Positions 15,753 to 24,118 are shown, counted from the first letter of the stretch. The stretch is 42,629 bases of DNA from Cupriavidus gilardii (GCF_013314895.1 NZ_JABTYE010000033.1:1-42629), one strand, 5' to 3'. Translations and numbers: made by a program. The notes: generated from the sequence alone by a model not told the origin.

Positions 15753-16613
15753 TTACAGCCAGTACACCACGACGTACAGGAACAGCCAGACCACGTCGAC
15801 GAAGTGCCAGTACCAGGCGGCGCCTTCGAAGGCGAAATGATGGTCCGGCGTGAAATGGCCCTTCAGCACGCGGATCAGCACCACCGTCAGCATGATGGCG
15901 CCCATCGTCACGTGGAAGCCGTGGAAGCCGGTCAGCAGGAAGAAGGTCGAACCGTAGATGCCCGAGGTCAGCTTCAGGTTCAGGTCCGCGTAGGCGTGCA
16001 TGTATTCATAGACCTGGAAGCCCATGAAGACCGCGCCCAGCAGGATCGTCAGCACCAGGCCCTGCACCACCTGGCTGCGCTTGCCGGCCAGCAGCGCGTG
16101 GTGAGCCCAGGTCAGCGTGACGCCCGACATCAGCAGCAGCGCCGTGTTGATGGTCGGGATCGGCCACGGGCCCATCGCCTCGTACGGCTCGACCGTGCCG
16201 GCCGGACCGGCGTTCGGCCACACCGCGGCGAAATCGGGCCACAGGATCTTGTTGTTCAGGTCGCCCAGCCACGGCATCGTGTAGACGCGGGCGTAGAACA
16301 GCGCGCCGAAGAAGGCGCCGAAGAACATCACCTCGGAGAAGATGAACCAGCCCATCGACCACCGGTACGAGACGTCGATGCGGCGGCCGTACATGCCCCC
16401 TTCCGACTCGCCGATCGCGTCGCCGAACCAGCTCTTGAGCACGAACAGGAACCACAGGATGCCCAGCACGCAGACATAGGGCGCCCACGGCTGGCCGTTG
16501 ACCCAGCCTGCCGCCCCGGCGGCGGTCAGCAGCAGCCCGAGGCTCGCCGTGATCGGATGGCGCGACGGGCCCGGTACGAAGTAGTACGGAGCGTTTGCGC
16601 GATTCGCACTCAT
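15753..16613 (-). CDS. coxC: Cytochrome c oxidase subunit III
   Basis: Subunit III of the aa3-type oxidase (CtaE) stabilises subunit I and its proton uptake path. The 286-residue protein has seven membrane helices. It shows WFIFSEVMFFGAFFGALF, TWAHHALLAG and the C-terminal TGFHGFHVTMGA and AWYWHFVDVVWLFLY signatures. GGAG lies 7 bp before the ATG. It is the last gene of the minus-strand coxB-coxA-(43-residue protein)-ctaG-DUF2970-coxC run, with a 118-bp gap before it that may hold a secondary promoter (TATAAC on the minus strand at 16647-16652). Confidence 0.97.
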   Translation of the reverse strand: MSANRANAPYYFVPGPSRHPITASLGLLLTAAGAAGWVNGQPWAPYVCVLGILWFLFVLKSWFGDAIGESEGGMYGRRIDVSYRWSMGWFIFSEVMFFGAFFGALFYARVYTMPWLGDLNNKILWPDFAAVWPNAGPAGTVEPYEAMGPWPIPTINTALLLMSGVTLTWAHHALLAGKRSQVVQGLVLTILLGAVFMGFQVYEYMHAYADLNLKLTSGIYGSTFFLLTGFHGFHVTMGAIMLTVVLIRVLKGHFTPDHHFAFEGAAWYWHFVDVVWLFLYVVVYWL

Positions 16614-16731
16614 TCTGTTTTCTCCAGCTCAGATCTCTGATTCATCGTTATACGCCGGCTGCCCGAGGGCGGACGACGCTCTGTCTTCTGTTGCCTGTTC
16701 CGGCCGGCCCGCCTGCTCGCTGACCGCCCGC

Positions 16732-16947
16732 CTATCCGCCGACCACCAGACGGACGATGCCGATCAGCACCACCACCAGGATCACGGCGCCCAGCACACC
16801 GGCGACGATCACATGGATCGGGTTCAGGTTCGCCATGTCGCGATCGTGTTCCTCACCCTTGCGCAGGCCGATGAACGACCAGAACACCGCGCGCAGCGTC
16901 TGCCAGAACGACATCTTGCGTTTGACCGCGTCCTTCAGCTCGTCCAT
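16732..16947 (-). CDS. DUF2970 small membrane protein
   Basis: This 71-residue protein has an amphipathic basic N-terminal part (FWQTLRAVFWSFIGLRKG) and one C-terminal membrane helix (about 45-68), the layout of DUF2970. Such proteins are found between ctaG and coxC in many betaproteobacteria. The function is not known to me; location suggests a part in oxidase assembly. It lies 22 bp after ctaG. Confidence 0.8.
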   Translation of the reverse strand: MDELKDAVKRKMSFWQTLRAVFWSFIGLRKGEEHDRDMANLNPIHVIVAGVLGAVILVVVLIGIVRLVVGG

Positions 16948-16969
16948 GGCAGCCCCTCCTCTACTGCGT

Positions 16970-17596
16970 TCAGCTGCCGGCGCTGGCCGGCGGCTGGTCG
17001 AGATGGCCCTGCGGCGCAGGCGCCAGCGGGGTGCCGATCTCGAAGAATGTGTACGACAAGGTGATATTCTCGACGTCCTTGGGCAAGTCGGGGTCGATCA
17101 CGAACACCACCGGCATCTCGCGCGATTCCTTCGCCTTCAGCGTCTGCTGCTGGAAGCAGAAGCACTCGAGCTTCTTGAAATACTGGGTGGCCTGTTTCGG
17201 CGCGTAGCTCGGAATCGCCTGCGCCGAGATATCGCGGCTCTGCCCGTTGGCGACCTCGTAGACGATGGTCGCCATCTCGCCCGGATGGACCTGCATGCTG
17301 GTCTTGACCGGACGGAACGCGAACGGGCCGCGCGCGTTGGAATCGAACTCCACCGTGATCGTGCGGCTGGTGTCGACCTGCGTGTTCTGGCTCACCTTGC
17401 CTGCGCTGGCGCCGTAGAGCTCGCGCGTGGTGACGACATTGATGCCGGTGATCTCGCAGATCTTCTTGTACAGCGGCACCAGCGCATAGCCGAAGGCGAA
17501 CATCACGGCGACGATCACCAGCAGCCGCAGCATCATGCCGCGGTTGTAGCGCTTGTCCTCGACGTCGCCGGTCGGAACCGGCTGCTTCGTGCTCAT
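16970..17596 (-). CDS. ctaG: Cytochrome c oxidase assembly protein CtaG (Cox11)
   Basis: CtaG/Cox11 delivers copper to the CuB site of subunit I. The 208-residue protein has one N-terminal membrane helix (about 22-42), then an immunoglobulin-like outer domain. The copper motif is ECFCFQQQ (Cys145 and Cys147), and Cys47 just after the helix in KKICEITG is the third conserved cysteine. The C-terminal VENITLSYTFFEIG is typical, followed by a short Ala/Pro-rich tail. Confidence 0.95.
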   Translation of the reverse strand: MSTKQPVPTGDVEDKRYNRGMMLRLLVIVAVMFAFGYALVPLYKKICEITGINVVTTRELYGASAGKVSQNTQVDTSRTITVEFDSNARGPFAFRPVKTSMQVHPGEMATIVYEVANGQSRDISAQAIPSYAPKQATQYFKKLECFCFQQQTLKAKESREMPVVFVIDPDLPKDVENITLSYTFFEIGTPLAPAPQGHLDQPPASAGS

Positions 17597-17635
17597 CTCG
17601 ATACCTTGCAGCGGGGCCTAGCCTGGTCAGCCAAC

Positions 17636-17767
17636 TCAGCCGAGCCAGGTCATCTTGGCGAAGAAACCCAAAAAGAAGACCAGCACGATCGACAGCAGGA
17701 TCAGGCCGAGACGGCGATTGGCGGCCTTGCGATCGGTCGGCGATGGGCTTTTGTTTGGATGCTGCAT
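17636..17767 (-). CDS. Cytochrome oxidase small assembly protein (43 residues)
   Basis: A short minus-strand gene codes 43 residues: a polar N terminus (MQHPNKSPSPTDRKAANRR) and a single membrane helix (LGLILLSIVLVFFLGFFAKM). Proteins of this size and pattern stand between coxA and ctaG in betaproteobacterial oxidase operons and are called cytochrome oxidase small assembly proteins. It ends 39 bp before ctaG and starts 107 bp after coxA. The frame is open further upstream, but that part is the shadow of coxA. Confidence 0.75.
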   Translation of the reverse strand: MQHPNKSPSPTDRKAANRRLGLILLSIVLVFFLGFFAKMTWLG

Positions 17768-17874
17768 CGAATTCTCGAATAGGGAGCGGCCGCGGTGGCC
17801 GCCGTGGCCGGTGCGGCGGGCGGGGCGCGCCTCTTGCCGCCCCGTATGCCCGCCACCCGCCTTGCCAAATGCCG

Positions 17875-19479
17875 TTACCGGACCTGCGGCGGCACCTCGA
17901 AGGTGTGGAACGGCGCCGGCGACGGCACGGTCCACTCCAGGCCCTCGGCGCCCTCCCACGGCTTGTCGGCCGCAACTTCGCCCCCGCGGTACGACGGCAG
18001 CACCACGAAGAAGAAGAAATACACCTGCATCAGGCCGAAGCCCAGCGCGCCCAGCGACGAGATCGCGTTGAAGTCCGCGAACTGGATCGCGTAGTCCGCA
18101 TAGCGGCGCGGCATGCCAGCCAGCCCGAGGAAGTGCATCGGGAAGAAGGCGATGTTGAAGAAGATGATCGAACCCCAGAAGTGGATCTTGCCGCGGGTCT
18201 CGTTGTACATGAACCCGCTCCACTTCGGACCCCAGTAGTAGAAGCCCGCGAACAGCGCGAACAGCGAGCCGGCCACCAGCACATAGTGGAAGTGCGCCAC
18301 GATGAAGTAGGTGTCCTGGATCTGGATGTCGATCGGTGCCACCGCCGGAATCAGGCCGGTGAAGCCGCCGATGGTGAACACGAAGATGAAGCCGATCGCG
18401 AACAGCATCGGGGTCTCGAAGGTCATCGAGCCCTTCCACATGGTGGCGATCCAGTTGAAGATCTTCACGGCCGTCGGCACCGCGATCAGCATCGTCGCGT
18501 ACATGAAGAACAGCTGGCCGGTCACCGGCATGCCCGTGGTGAACATGTGGTGGGCCCAGACGATGAACGACAGGATTGCGATCGAGGCGGTCGCATACAC
18601 CATCGAGCTGTAGCCGAACAGGCGCTTGCGCGAGAAGGCCGGCACCACCTGCGAGATGATCCCGAACGCCGGCAGGATCATGATGTAGACCTCGGGGTGG
18701 CCGAAGAACCAGAAGATATGCTGGTACATCACCGGGTCGCCGCCGCCGGCCGCCGAGAAGAAGCTGGTGCCGAAGTGGCGGTCGGTCAGGACCATGGTGA
18801 TGGCGCCCGCCAGCACCGGCATCACGGCGATCAGCAGGTAGGCGGTGATCAGCCACGTCCAGCAGAACATCGGCATCTTCATCAGCGTCATGCCGGGCGC
18901 CCGCATGTTCAGGATGGTGACGATGATGTTGATCGAACCCATGATCGACGACGCGCCCATGATGTGCATGGCGAAGATCGCCATGTCCATGCCCGGACCC
19001 ATCTGTACCGACAGCGGCGCGTACAGCGTCCAGCCGGCGGCGGTGGCGCCGCCCGGCACGAAGAACGACAGCGCCAGCAGCAGCGCGGCGGGCGGCATCA
19101 GCCAGAAGCTGAAGTTGTTCATCCGCGCGAACGCCATGTCGGAGGCGCCGATCTGCAGCGGGATCATCCAGTTCGCGAAGCCCACGAAGGCCGGCATGAT
19201 CGCGCCGAACACCATCACCAGGCCGTGCATCGTGGTGAACTGGTTGAACAGCTCGGGGCGGAAGAACTGCAGGCCCGGCTCGAACAGCTCCAGGCGGATC
19301 AGCAGCGCGAGCACGCCGCCCGAGATCAGCATCGTGAAGGAGAACAGCAGGTACAGCGTGCCGATGTCCTTGTGGTTGGTGGCAAACAGCCAGCGGCGCC
19401 AGCCATGCGGATGATCGTGGTGTTCGTCATGCGCGTGGTCGTGCGGATGGGCGAGTGCGTCCGGGGTAGCAGTACTCAT
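17875..19479 (-). CDS. coxA: Cytochrome c oxidase subunit I, aa3 type
   Basis: Subunit I (CtaD) holds heme a and the heme a3-CuB site where oxygen is reduced. The 534-residue protein has 12 membrane helices. Visible residues are the CuB His-Tyr motif and D-pathway Glu in FFGHPEVYIMILP, the two CuB histidines in WAHHMFTTG, the K-pathway Lys in AVPTAVKIFNW, the D-pathway Asp in GASDMAFARMNN, and heme histidines in VAHFHYVLVAG. The first 27 residues contain eight histidines (HPHDHAHDEHHDHPH), an uncommon extension that may bind metal. AGGAG lies 8 bp before the ATG. It follows coxB by 39 bp. Confidence 0.98.
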   Translation of the reverse strand: MSTATPDALAHPHDHAHDEHHDHPHGWRRWLFATNHKDIGTLYLLFSFTMLISGGVLALLIRLELFEPGLQFFRPELFNQFTTMHGLVMVFGAIMPAFVGFANWMIPLQIGASDMAFARMNNFSFWLMPPAALLLALSFFVPGGATAAGWTLYAPLSVQMGPGMDMAIFAMHIMGASSIMGSINIIVTILNMRAPGMTLMKMPMFCWTWLITAYLLIAVMPVLAGAITMVLTDRHFGTSFFSAAGGGDPVMYQHIFWFFGHPEVYIMILPAFGIISQVVPAFSRKRLFGYSSMVYATASIAILSFIVWAHHMFTTGMPVTGQLFFMYATMLIAVPTAVKIFNWIATMWKGSMTFETPMLFAIGFIFVFTIGGFTGLIPAVAPIDIQIQDTYFIVAHFHYVLVAGSLFALFAGFYYWGPKWSGFMYNETRGKIHFWGSIIFFNIAFFPMHFLGLAGMPRRYADYAIQFADFNAISSLGALGFGLMQVYFFFFVVLPSYRGGEVAADKPWEGAEGLEWTVPSPAPFHTFEVPPQVR

Positions 19480-19518
19480 CGCGAAAACTCCTGAAATCCT
19501 GTTCTAACGTCCACGCGT

Positions 19519-20772
19519 TCAGCTCGCGGCGCCCTGGGCGCCCGCGCTGGCTTGCTCGGCGGCGGGCTTGGCGTCCGCCGGTGCGCCCTGCGCCGACTTG
19601 GCGCCGCCGCCCTCGGGGAACTTGCCCGCGCGCGCATTGACGAAGTCGGCCGGCTGGATGGCCTCGCCGGTCTTGTTGCCCCAGGCGTTGCGGGTATAGG
19701 TCATCACCGCGGCCAGCTCGGTGTCGGACAGCTGCTTCCACGACGGCATGCCGCCCTTGCCCTCGAGCAGGATATGCATCTGGTCGGCCTGCGGGCCGTT
19801 GACCATCTTCGAGCCGTCCAGCGCCGGGAAGGCGCCGGCGCCCTTGCCGTTGGGCTGGTGGCAGACCGCGCAGTTGGCGGCGTAGACCTTCTCGCCACGC
19901 ACCTTCAGCTCGTCCAGGGTCCAGGTCTTGTTGGGGTCGTCGGCCGCGGCGGCCATCGCCTTCTTCTTCTCGTCGACCCACTTGGTGTATTCGGCGTCGG
20001 TTACCACGCGCACCACGATCGGCATGAAGGCGTGTTCCTTGCCGCACAGCTCGGCGCACTGCCCGCGGTAGACGCCGGTCTTCTCGGCGCGGAACCAGGT
20101 GTCGCGCACGAAGCCCGGAATCGCATCCTGCTTGACCCCGAAGGCCGGGATCATCCAGGCGTGGATCACGTCGTTGGCAGTCGTGACGATGCGGATCTTC
20201 TTGTTGACCGGCACCACCATCTCGTTGTCCACCTCCATCAGGTAGGTGTTCGACTTGGGCGCCTCGTTGTTGATCTGCTCGCGCGGGGTGGTCAGGGTGG
20301 ACACGAAGGAGATCCCCTCGCCCTCACCCTTCAGATAGTCGTAGCCCCACTTCCACTGGTAGCCGGTGGCCTTGATGGTGATGTCGGAGTTGGTGGTGTC
20401 CTTCATGGCGACCACGGTCTTGGTCGCCGGCAGCGCCATGCCGATCACGATCAGGAACGGGATGATGGTCCACACCACCTCGACCGTGATGCTTTCGTGG
20501 AAGGAGGCGGGCTTGGAGCCCTTGGCCTTGCGGTGCGTGAAGATGGAATAGAACATCACGCTGAACACCGCGATGAAGATCACCGTGCAGATGATCAGCA
20601 TCATCCAGTTCAGCCAGTGAATCTGCTCGGCGATCTTGGTGACCGGCTCGGTCAGGTTCAGCTGACGAACGGCGGGACCGCCCGGCATGTCTTCGACAGC
20701 GAGGGCTGCCTGGCTGGCGAGCAGGGAAGCGCCTGCCAGACACGCTGCGGATGCCTTCTTCCACATTTTCAT
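19519..20772 (-). CDS. coxB: Cytochrome c oxidase subunit II with fused cytochrome c domain
   Basis: Subunit II (CtaC) accepts electrons through the binuclear CuA site. The 417-residue protein has a signal peptide (cut near Ala25), two membrane helices (about 52-78 and 95-117), and a cupredoxin domain with CuA ligands His204, Cys239, Glu241, Cys243, His247 and Met250 (NDVIHAW and GQCAELCGKEHAFM). It then has a C-terminal c-type heme domain with CAVCH (Cys301, Cys304, His305) and Met342 as likely sixth ligand. The fused heme marks a caa3-like architecture. An Ala/Pro/Lys-rich tail of about 40 residues ends the protein. It is first in the oxidase structural operon. Confidence 0.97.
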   Translation of the reverse strand: MKMWKKASAACLAGASLLASQAALAVEDMPGGPAVRQLNLTEPVTKIAEQIHWLNWMMLIICTVIFIAVFSVMFYSIFTHRKAKGSKPASFHESITVEVVWTIIPFLIVIGMALPATKTVVAMKDTTNSDITIKATGYQWKWGYDYLKGEGEGISFVSTLTTPREQINNEAPKSNTYLMEVDNEMVVPVNKKIRIVTTANDVIHAWMIPAFGVKQDAIPGFVRDTWFRAEKTGVYRGQCAELCGKEHAFMPIVVRVVTDAEYTKWVDEKKKAMAAAADDPNKTWTLDELKVRGEKVYAANCAVCHQPNGKGAGAFPALDGSKMVNGPQADQMHILLEGKGGMPSWKQLSDTELAAVMTYTRNAWGNKTGEAIQPADFVNARAGKFPEGGGAKSAQGAPADAKPAAEQASAGAQGAAS

Positions 20773-20793
20773 TTGTTGTCTCTACCCAAATTA

Positions 20794-20807
20794 CAGATTC
20801 GAATCTG
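20794..20807. promoter_or_regulatory. Perfect 14-bp palindrome upstream of coxB
   Basis: CAGATTCGAATCTG is a perfect palindrome whose near edge is 21 bp before the coxB start, in the 62-bp gap after the DUF2244 gene. It may be an operator or a short leader hairpin for the oxidase operon. No matching regulator is evident in the window. Confidence 0.4.
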
Positions 20808-20834
20808 CCCCTCGCTCCCAACCGTGCCGACCTT

Positions 20835-21347
20835 TTACAAGGCGTGCAATGCTGAAACGAGTTCCTGCGCGAACTTTCGTCGCTTGTACGGGTCCAGAAA
20901 ACACCCCACCTGCACAGCGTGCGTTCCAGAGCGCACCACCACCAGCGCCGGGAACGATTCGCCCAGTTCGACCCGCACCCAGTGCGGGTTGAATTCGTCG
21001 CGGGTCACCTCACCGGCGCTGGCCTTTTCGACCACCAACCTGCCCTCGCTGAGCGTGACGCGCTCGTAGTCTGTCGCGTGTTGTGCATAGGCGAGCAATG
21101 CCACGCCGAGCCCGGCCAGCTCGAGCCCCGCAAAGGGCAGCACGAGCCAGGCTCCTCGCCACGCGAAGAACAGGGCGATGGCAAGGGAAATACTGACGAT
21201 GGAGAGGTAAAACCAGCCGACCTGGCGTGGAGACAGCGAACAATTCCGCTTCATCAGCCAGTCGTTGTTCGGCACGGCATGGGCTCCGTTTGAACGTTCA
21301 CCGGGCCCGTCACGCGCCGTCTGGAGTGCGATACCGAGTTCCTGCAT
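20835..21347 (-). CDS. DUF2244 membrane protein upstream of coxB
   Basis: This 170-residue protein shows the DUF2244 pattern: a short polar N terminus, KRNCSLSPRQ just before two close membrane helices (about 40-85), then a beta-rich tail (YERVTLSEGRLVVEK, FNPHWVRVELGE, VGCFLDPYKRRKFAQELVSAL). The function is unknown. It is on the same strand as coxB and ends 62 bp before it, so it may be co-transcribed with the oxidase operon. The ATG at 21347 gives the usual length; an inner ATG at 21254 (MKRNCSL) is possible. A good promoter lies upstream at 21477-21505. Confidence 0.75.
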   Translation of the reverse strand: MQELGIALQTARDGPGERSNGAHAVPNNDWLMKRNCSLSPRQVGWFYLSIVSISLAIALFFAWRGAWLVLPFAGLELAGLGVALLAYAQHATDYERVTLSEGRLVVEKASAGEVTRDEFNPHWVRVELGESFPALVVVRSGTHAVQVGCFLDPYKRRKFAQELVSALHAL

Positions 21348-21651
21348 CGCCAACCACTCTGCATCGCTGCATCGGTTGCACGCCTGGAATTCTGCCGGCT
21401 TCACCGCACTGCTGCACTGCTTCGGTGCTAAAACGCCGATCTTCTGTGCCAGGGGACCACTGCGACAAACTGGCGCATTATAGGGCGCTTCGTCAACCGT
21501 AACAAGCCAAGTCCGGCGCGGCAAGGCGGCCGCGCCACAGCGCGACGATGCACGAAGGCAGTGCGGCGGCGCGACGCAGGCGGGGCCTCGGGGTTCTCGG
21601 AGCGAGGTTGATGCAACGTCCCGCGCGAGGCCGGCGCGAGCCAGGCGGGGC
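21348..21651. other. Intergenic region between DUF2244 and methyltransferase genes
   Basis: These 304 bp contain the minus-strand promoter described at 21477-21505 and an untranslated leader of about 120 bp for the DUF2244 gene. The part from 21510 to 21651 is GC-rich with no gene that I can support and no clear terminator for the upstream methyltransferase gene. Confidence 0.5.
21477..21505 (-). promoter_or_regulatory. Sigma70-type promoter for the DUF2244 (and possibly coxB) transcript
   Basis: On the minus strand TTGTTA (21505-21500), a 17-bp spacer and a perfect TATAAT (21482-21477) form a near-consensus promoter. Transcription would start near 21470, about 120 bp before the DUF2244 ATG. 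Confidence 0.65.
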
Positions 21652-22614
21652 TCAGCCGCGCGGGCGGCCGCGGCCGATGCGGTCGATCGGCACGACGGTA
21701 CGGCCCTGTTCGTCGCGTAGCTGGCCGCCCTTGGGCGGCAGCTTCCACGCATGGCCGTAGACGATCTCGAAGGTCAGCGCGATCACGCCGTCGCGATTGC
21801 GCCGACGCTCCAGCGCCGCCAGCAGCGCCTGGTGCCAGTGGCGGCCCTTCAGCCCCCGCAAGCCTGGCTGCTCGTCGGCGCCGCCCGCGGGCCGGCGCAA
21901 GCCGCCGAAGGCATGCACGTCGCGCAGCAGCCGCTCGGGCGTCTCGTAGGTGACGGTCAGCGTTTCCATGTCCATCACCGGCGTCGACCAGCCGCTGTGG
22001 ACCAGCATGTCGCCGATATCGTGCATGTCGACGAAGCGCAGCGTGTGCGCCTCGGCGTCGACCTCGGCGAAGGCATCGCGCAGCTCGCGCAAGGTGTCCG
22101 GGCCGAACAGCGAGAACAGCGCGAGACCGTCGGTCCGCGTCACGCGGTGCCATTCGGGAAAGACGCGATGCGGCTCGGGATGCCAGTGCAGCGCCAGGTT
22201 GGACCACAGCAGATCGAAGGTGCCCTCGGCAAAGGGAAGCGTGGCAAGATCGCCCTGCACCAGATCGAACGTCGGCCGCTTGCCGAGCAGGCGGCCGAGC
22301 CAGCCGGGCTGCCGCTGCGGATCGCGCTGCGCCGCATGCGCCAGCATCGCGGCCGAGATATCGAGGCCGGCGATCTGCGCATCGGGATACTGCGCGCGCA
22401 GCGCCGCCAGGCCCTGCCCCTGGCCGCAGCCGATATCGAGCGCGCGTTCGGGCTGGATGCGGATCAGCGGCATGCGCTCCTGCATGCGCCGGCCGATCTC
22501 GCCGAGCAGGAAATCGAGCTGGGCGAAATCGCGGCTGCGCCGGTCGAAGGCAAGCCGGGTCAGCCGCGCGGGCGGCAGAAAGGATTCGGGGGAGTCGGCG
22601 TGAGGCGTGGACAC
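21652..22614 (-). CDS. BioC-like SAM-dependent methyltransferase
   Basis: This protein of about 320 residues has a class I methyltransferase fold. Motif I is ALDIGCGQGQG (58-68), followed by AGLDISAAML and FDLLWSNLALHWHPEP, the pattern of BioC-type malonyl-ACP O-methyltransferases and their relatives. Whether it makes the biotin precursor cannot be settled from sequence alone. The likely start is a GTG at 22614 giving MSTPHADSPESFLPP. The frame continues upstream without similarity and would cross the divergent comF gene. Its C terminus is basic (GRGRPRG). Confidence 0.8.
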   Translation of the reverse strand: MSTPHADSPESFLPPARLTRLAFDRRSRDFAQLDFLLGEIGRRMQERMPLIRIQPERALDIGCGQGQGLAALRAQYPDAQIAGLDISAAMLAHAAQRDPQRQPGWLGRLLGKRPTFDLVQGDLATLPFAEGTFDLLWSNLALHWHPEPHRVFPEWHRVTRTDGLALFSLFGPDTLRELRDAFAEVDAEAHTLRFVDMHDIGDMLVHSGWSTPVMDMETLTVTYETPERLLRDVHAFGGLRRPAGGADEQPGLRGLKGRHWHQALLAALERRRNRDGVIALTFEIVYGHAWKLPPKGGQLRDEQGRTVVPIDRIGRGRPRG

Positions 22615-22731
22615 GGAAGCGGCGGCAAGGACGAGGATCGGCACGGCGGCGCGCGCCGCGAGGGCGCGGCGGGTCCGCGCGGTGGCGCCGGGCCGACAGT
22701 ATACGCGCGCCTCGCCCGGCTTGCCGGCGGC

Positions 22732-23490
22732 GTGCGCGAACGCCTGGCGCAGTGGTGGCTGCCCTGTGCCTGCGTGCTGTGCGGGCAGGTGCAGGCGGAC
22801 GTCGTGTGCACCGGTTGCGCGAACGACCTGCTGGCGCCGACGCCGCGCTGCCCGCGCTGCGCCCTGCCTCAACGAGACGCCAGCCTCTGTGCGATGTGCC
22901 GCGGCGCGCCGCCCGCCTTCGACGCCACCATCGTGCTCGGCGATTACGCCCCGCCACGTGAGGCGCTGGTGCTGACGCTGAAGTTCGGCGGCGTGCTGCC
23001 GATGGCGAACTGGCTCGCGCGCGAACTGGCGTCGGCGTGGACCGCACGGCAGTCGCTGCAGTCAGCGGCAACCGGCGATGCGGCCGAGCAACCCTGCCTC
23101 GTCGTGCCGATTCCATTGGCGCCGGACCGGCTGGCCGAGCGCGGCTTCAATCAATCGTGGGAAATCGCACGCAGGCTCGCGCCCCGCCTCGGCGCCGCGG
23201 CCAGCGCCGACTTGCTGGTGCGCTCTCGCAGCACCGCACCGCAGACCGCGCTGGCGGCAGACCGCCGGCACCTGAACGTCGCCGGCGCGTTCGCGCTGGC
23301 GCGCCATGCCGGCCCGGACCGGCTGGCCGCGCGGCTGCTGGGACGGGTGCAGGGACGACATGTTGCGCTCGTCGACGATGTGATGACCACCGGCGCCACG
23401 CTGGCCGAGGCAGCCGCCGTGCTCAAGCGCCATGGCGCGGCGCGCGTGACCGCGCTGGTGGCGCTGCGCACGCCGGCGCCGTCCCGATGA
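22732..23490 (+). CDS. ComF family phosphoribosyltransferase-like protein
   Basis: This protein of about 252 residues has an N-terminal zinc-ribbon region with four CxxC pairs (Cys14/17, 26/29, 40/43, 53/56) and a C-terminal PRTase-type domain with the PRPP motif VALVDDVMTTGATL and RGFNQSWEIARRLAP. ComF proteins support uptake or processing of transforming DNA; the exact reaction is unsettled. The start is uncertain. GTG at 22732 gives the usual family length. A GTG at 22600 has a good GGGGGAG ribosome site 6 bp upstream but would add 44 residues and overlap the divergent methyltransferase gene. Confidence 0.85.
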   Translation: MRERLAQWWLPCACVLCGQVQADVVCTGCANDLLAPTPRCPRCALPQRDASLCAMCRGAPPAFDATIVLGDYAPPREALVLTLKFGGVLPMANWLARELASAWTARQSLQSAATGDAAEQPCLVVPIPLAPDRLAERGFNQSWEIARRLAPRLGAAASADLLVRSRSTAPQTALAADRRHLNVAGAFALARHAGPDRLAARLLGRVQGRHVALVDDVMTTGATLAEAAAVLKRHGAARVTALVALRTPAPSR

Positions 23491-23538
23491 CAGCCGCGGG
23501 ATGACAGCGGCGCCCCGGCACGGTAAGCTGCGCGCGCC

Positions 23539-24009
23539 ATGTTCCATGTCGTCCTAGTCGAACCCGAGATCCCGCCGAACACCGGCAACGTGATCCGCCT
23601 GTGCGCCAACACCGGCGCCCAATTGCACCTCGTCAAGCCGCTCGGCTTTCCGCTGGACGACGCGCGCATGCGCCGCGCCGGCCTCGATTATCACGAGTAC
23701 GCCAGCATGAAGGTGCACGAGAACTGGGACGCCTTCCTCGCCGACGAACGGCCCGATCCCGCCCGCATGTTCGCCCTGACCACGCATGGCTCGACGCCGT
23801 TCGGCCAGGTGACCTTCGCCCCCGGGGACTGGTTCGTGTTTGGGTCGGAGACGCGCGGCCTGGCGCCGGAGCGCCGCGAATGGTTCGCGCCGTCGCAGCG
23901 CATCCGCTTGCCGATGCGGCCCAACAACCGCAGCCTGAATCTGTCGAACACGGTGGCGGTGGTGGTGTTCGAGGCCTGGCGCCAGCAGGGCTTCGCCGGC
24001 GGCGCCTGA
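23539..24009 (+). CDS. trmL: tRNA (cytidine/uridine-34-2'-O)-methyltransferase
   Basis: TrmL methylates the ribose of the wobble base in leucine tRNAs. The 156-residue SPOUT-family protein shows the three knot motifs: PEIPPNTGNVIRLCANTG (motif 1), WFVFGSETRGL (motif 2) and IRLPMRPNNRSLNLSNTVA (motif 3). It follows comF by 48 bp on the same strand, a common pairing in this group, and ends with a short GFAGGA tail. Confidence 0.95.
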   Translation: MFHVVLVEPEIPPNTGNVIRLCANTGAQLHLVKPLGFPLDDARMRRAGLDYHEYASMKVHENWDAFLADERPDPARMFALTTHGSTPFGQVTFAPGDWFVFGSETRGLAPERREWFAPSQRIRLPMRPNNRSLNLSNTVAVVVFEAWRQQGFAGGA

Positions 24010-24024
24010 GCGGCGACGTCCTCG

Positions 24025-24118
24025 CCGCTGATTCCGCGCCGCCATTCCGCGCCGCTATTTCCGGCCGCTAACTCCGGCCGCTACTCTTGCCCGCTATTCG
24101 GCTTGCCCGCTATTCCGG
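24025..24118. repeat. Degenerate 13-16-bp tandem repeat after trmL
   Basis: Seven imperfect copies related to CCGCTATTCCGGC run from just after the trmL stop to and across the stop codon of the convergent Bug-type gene (24110-24112). Unit length and sequence drift along the array. Confidence 0.7.
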
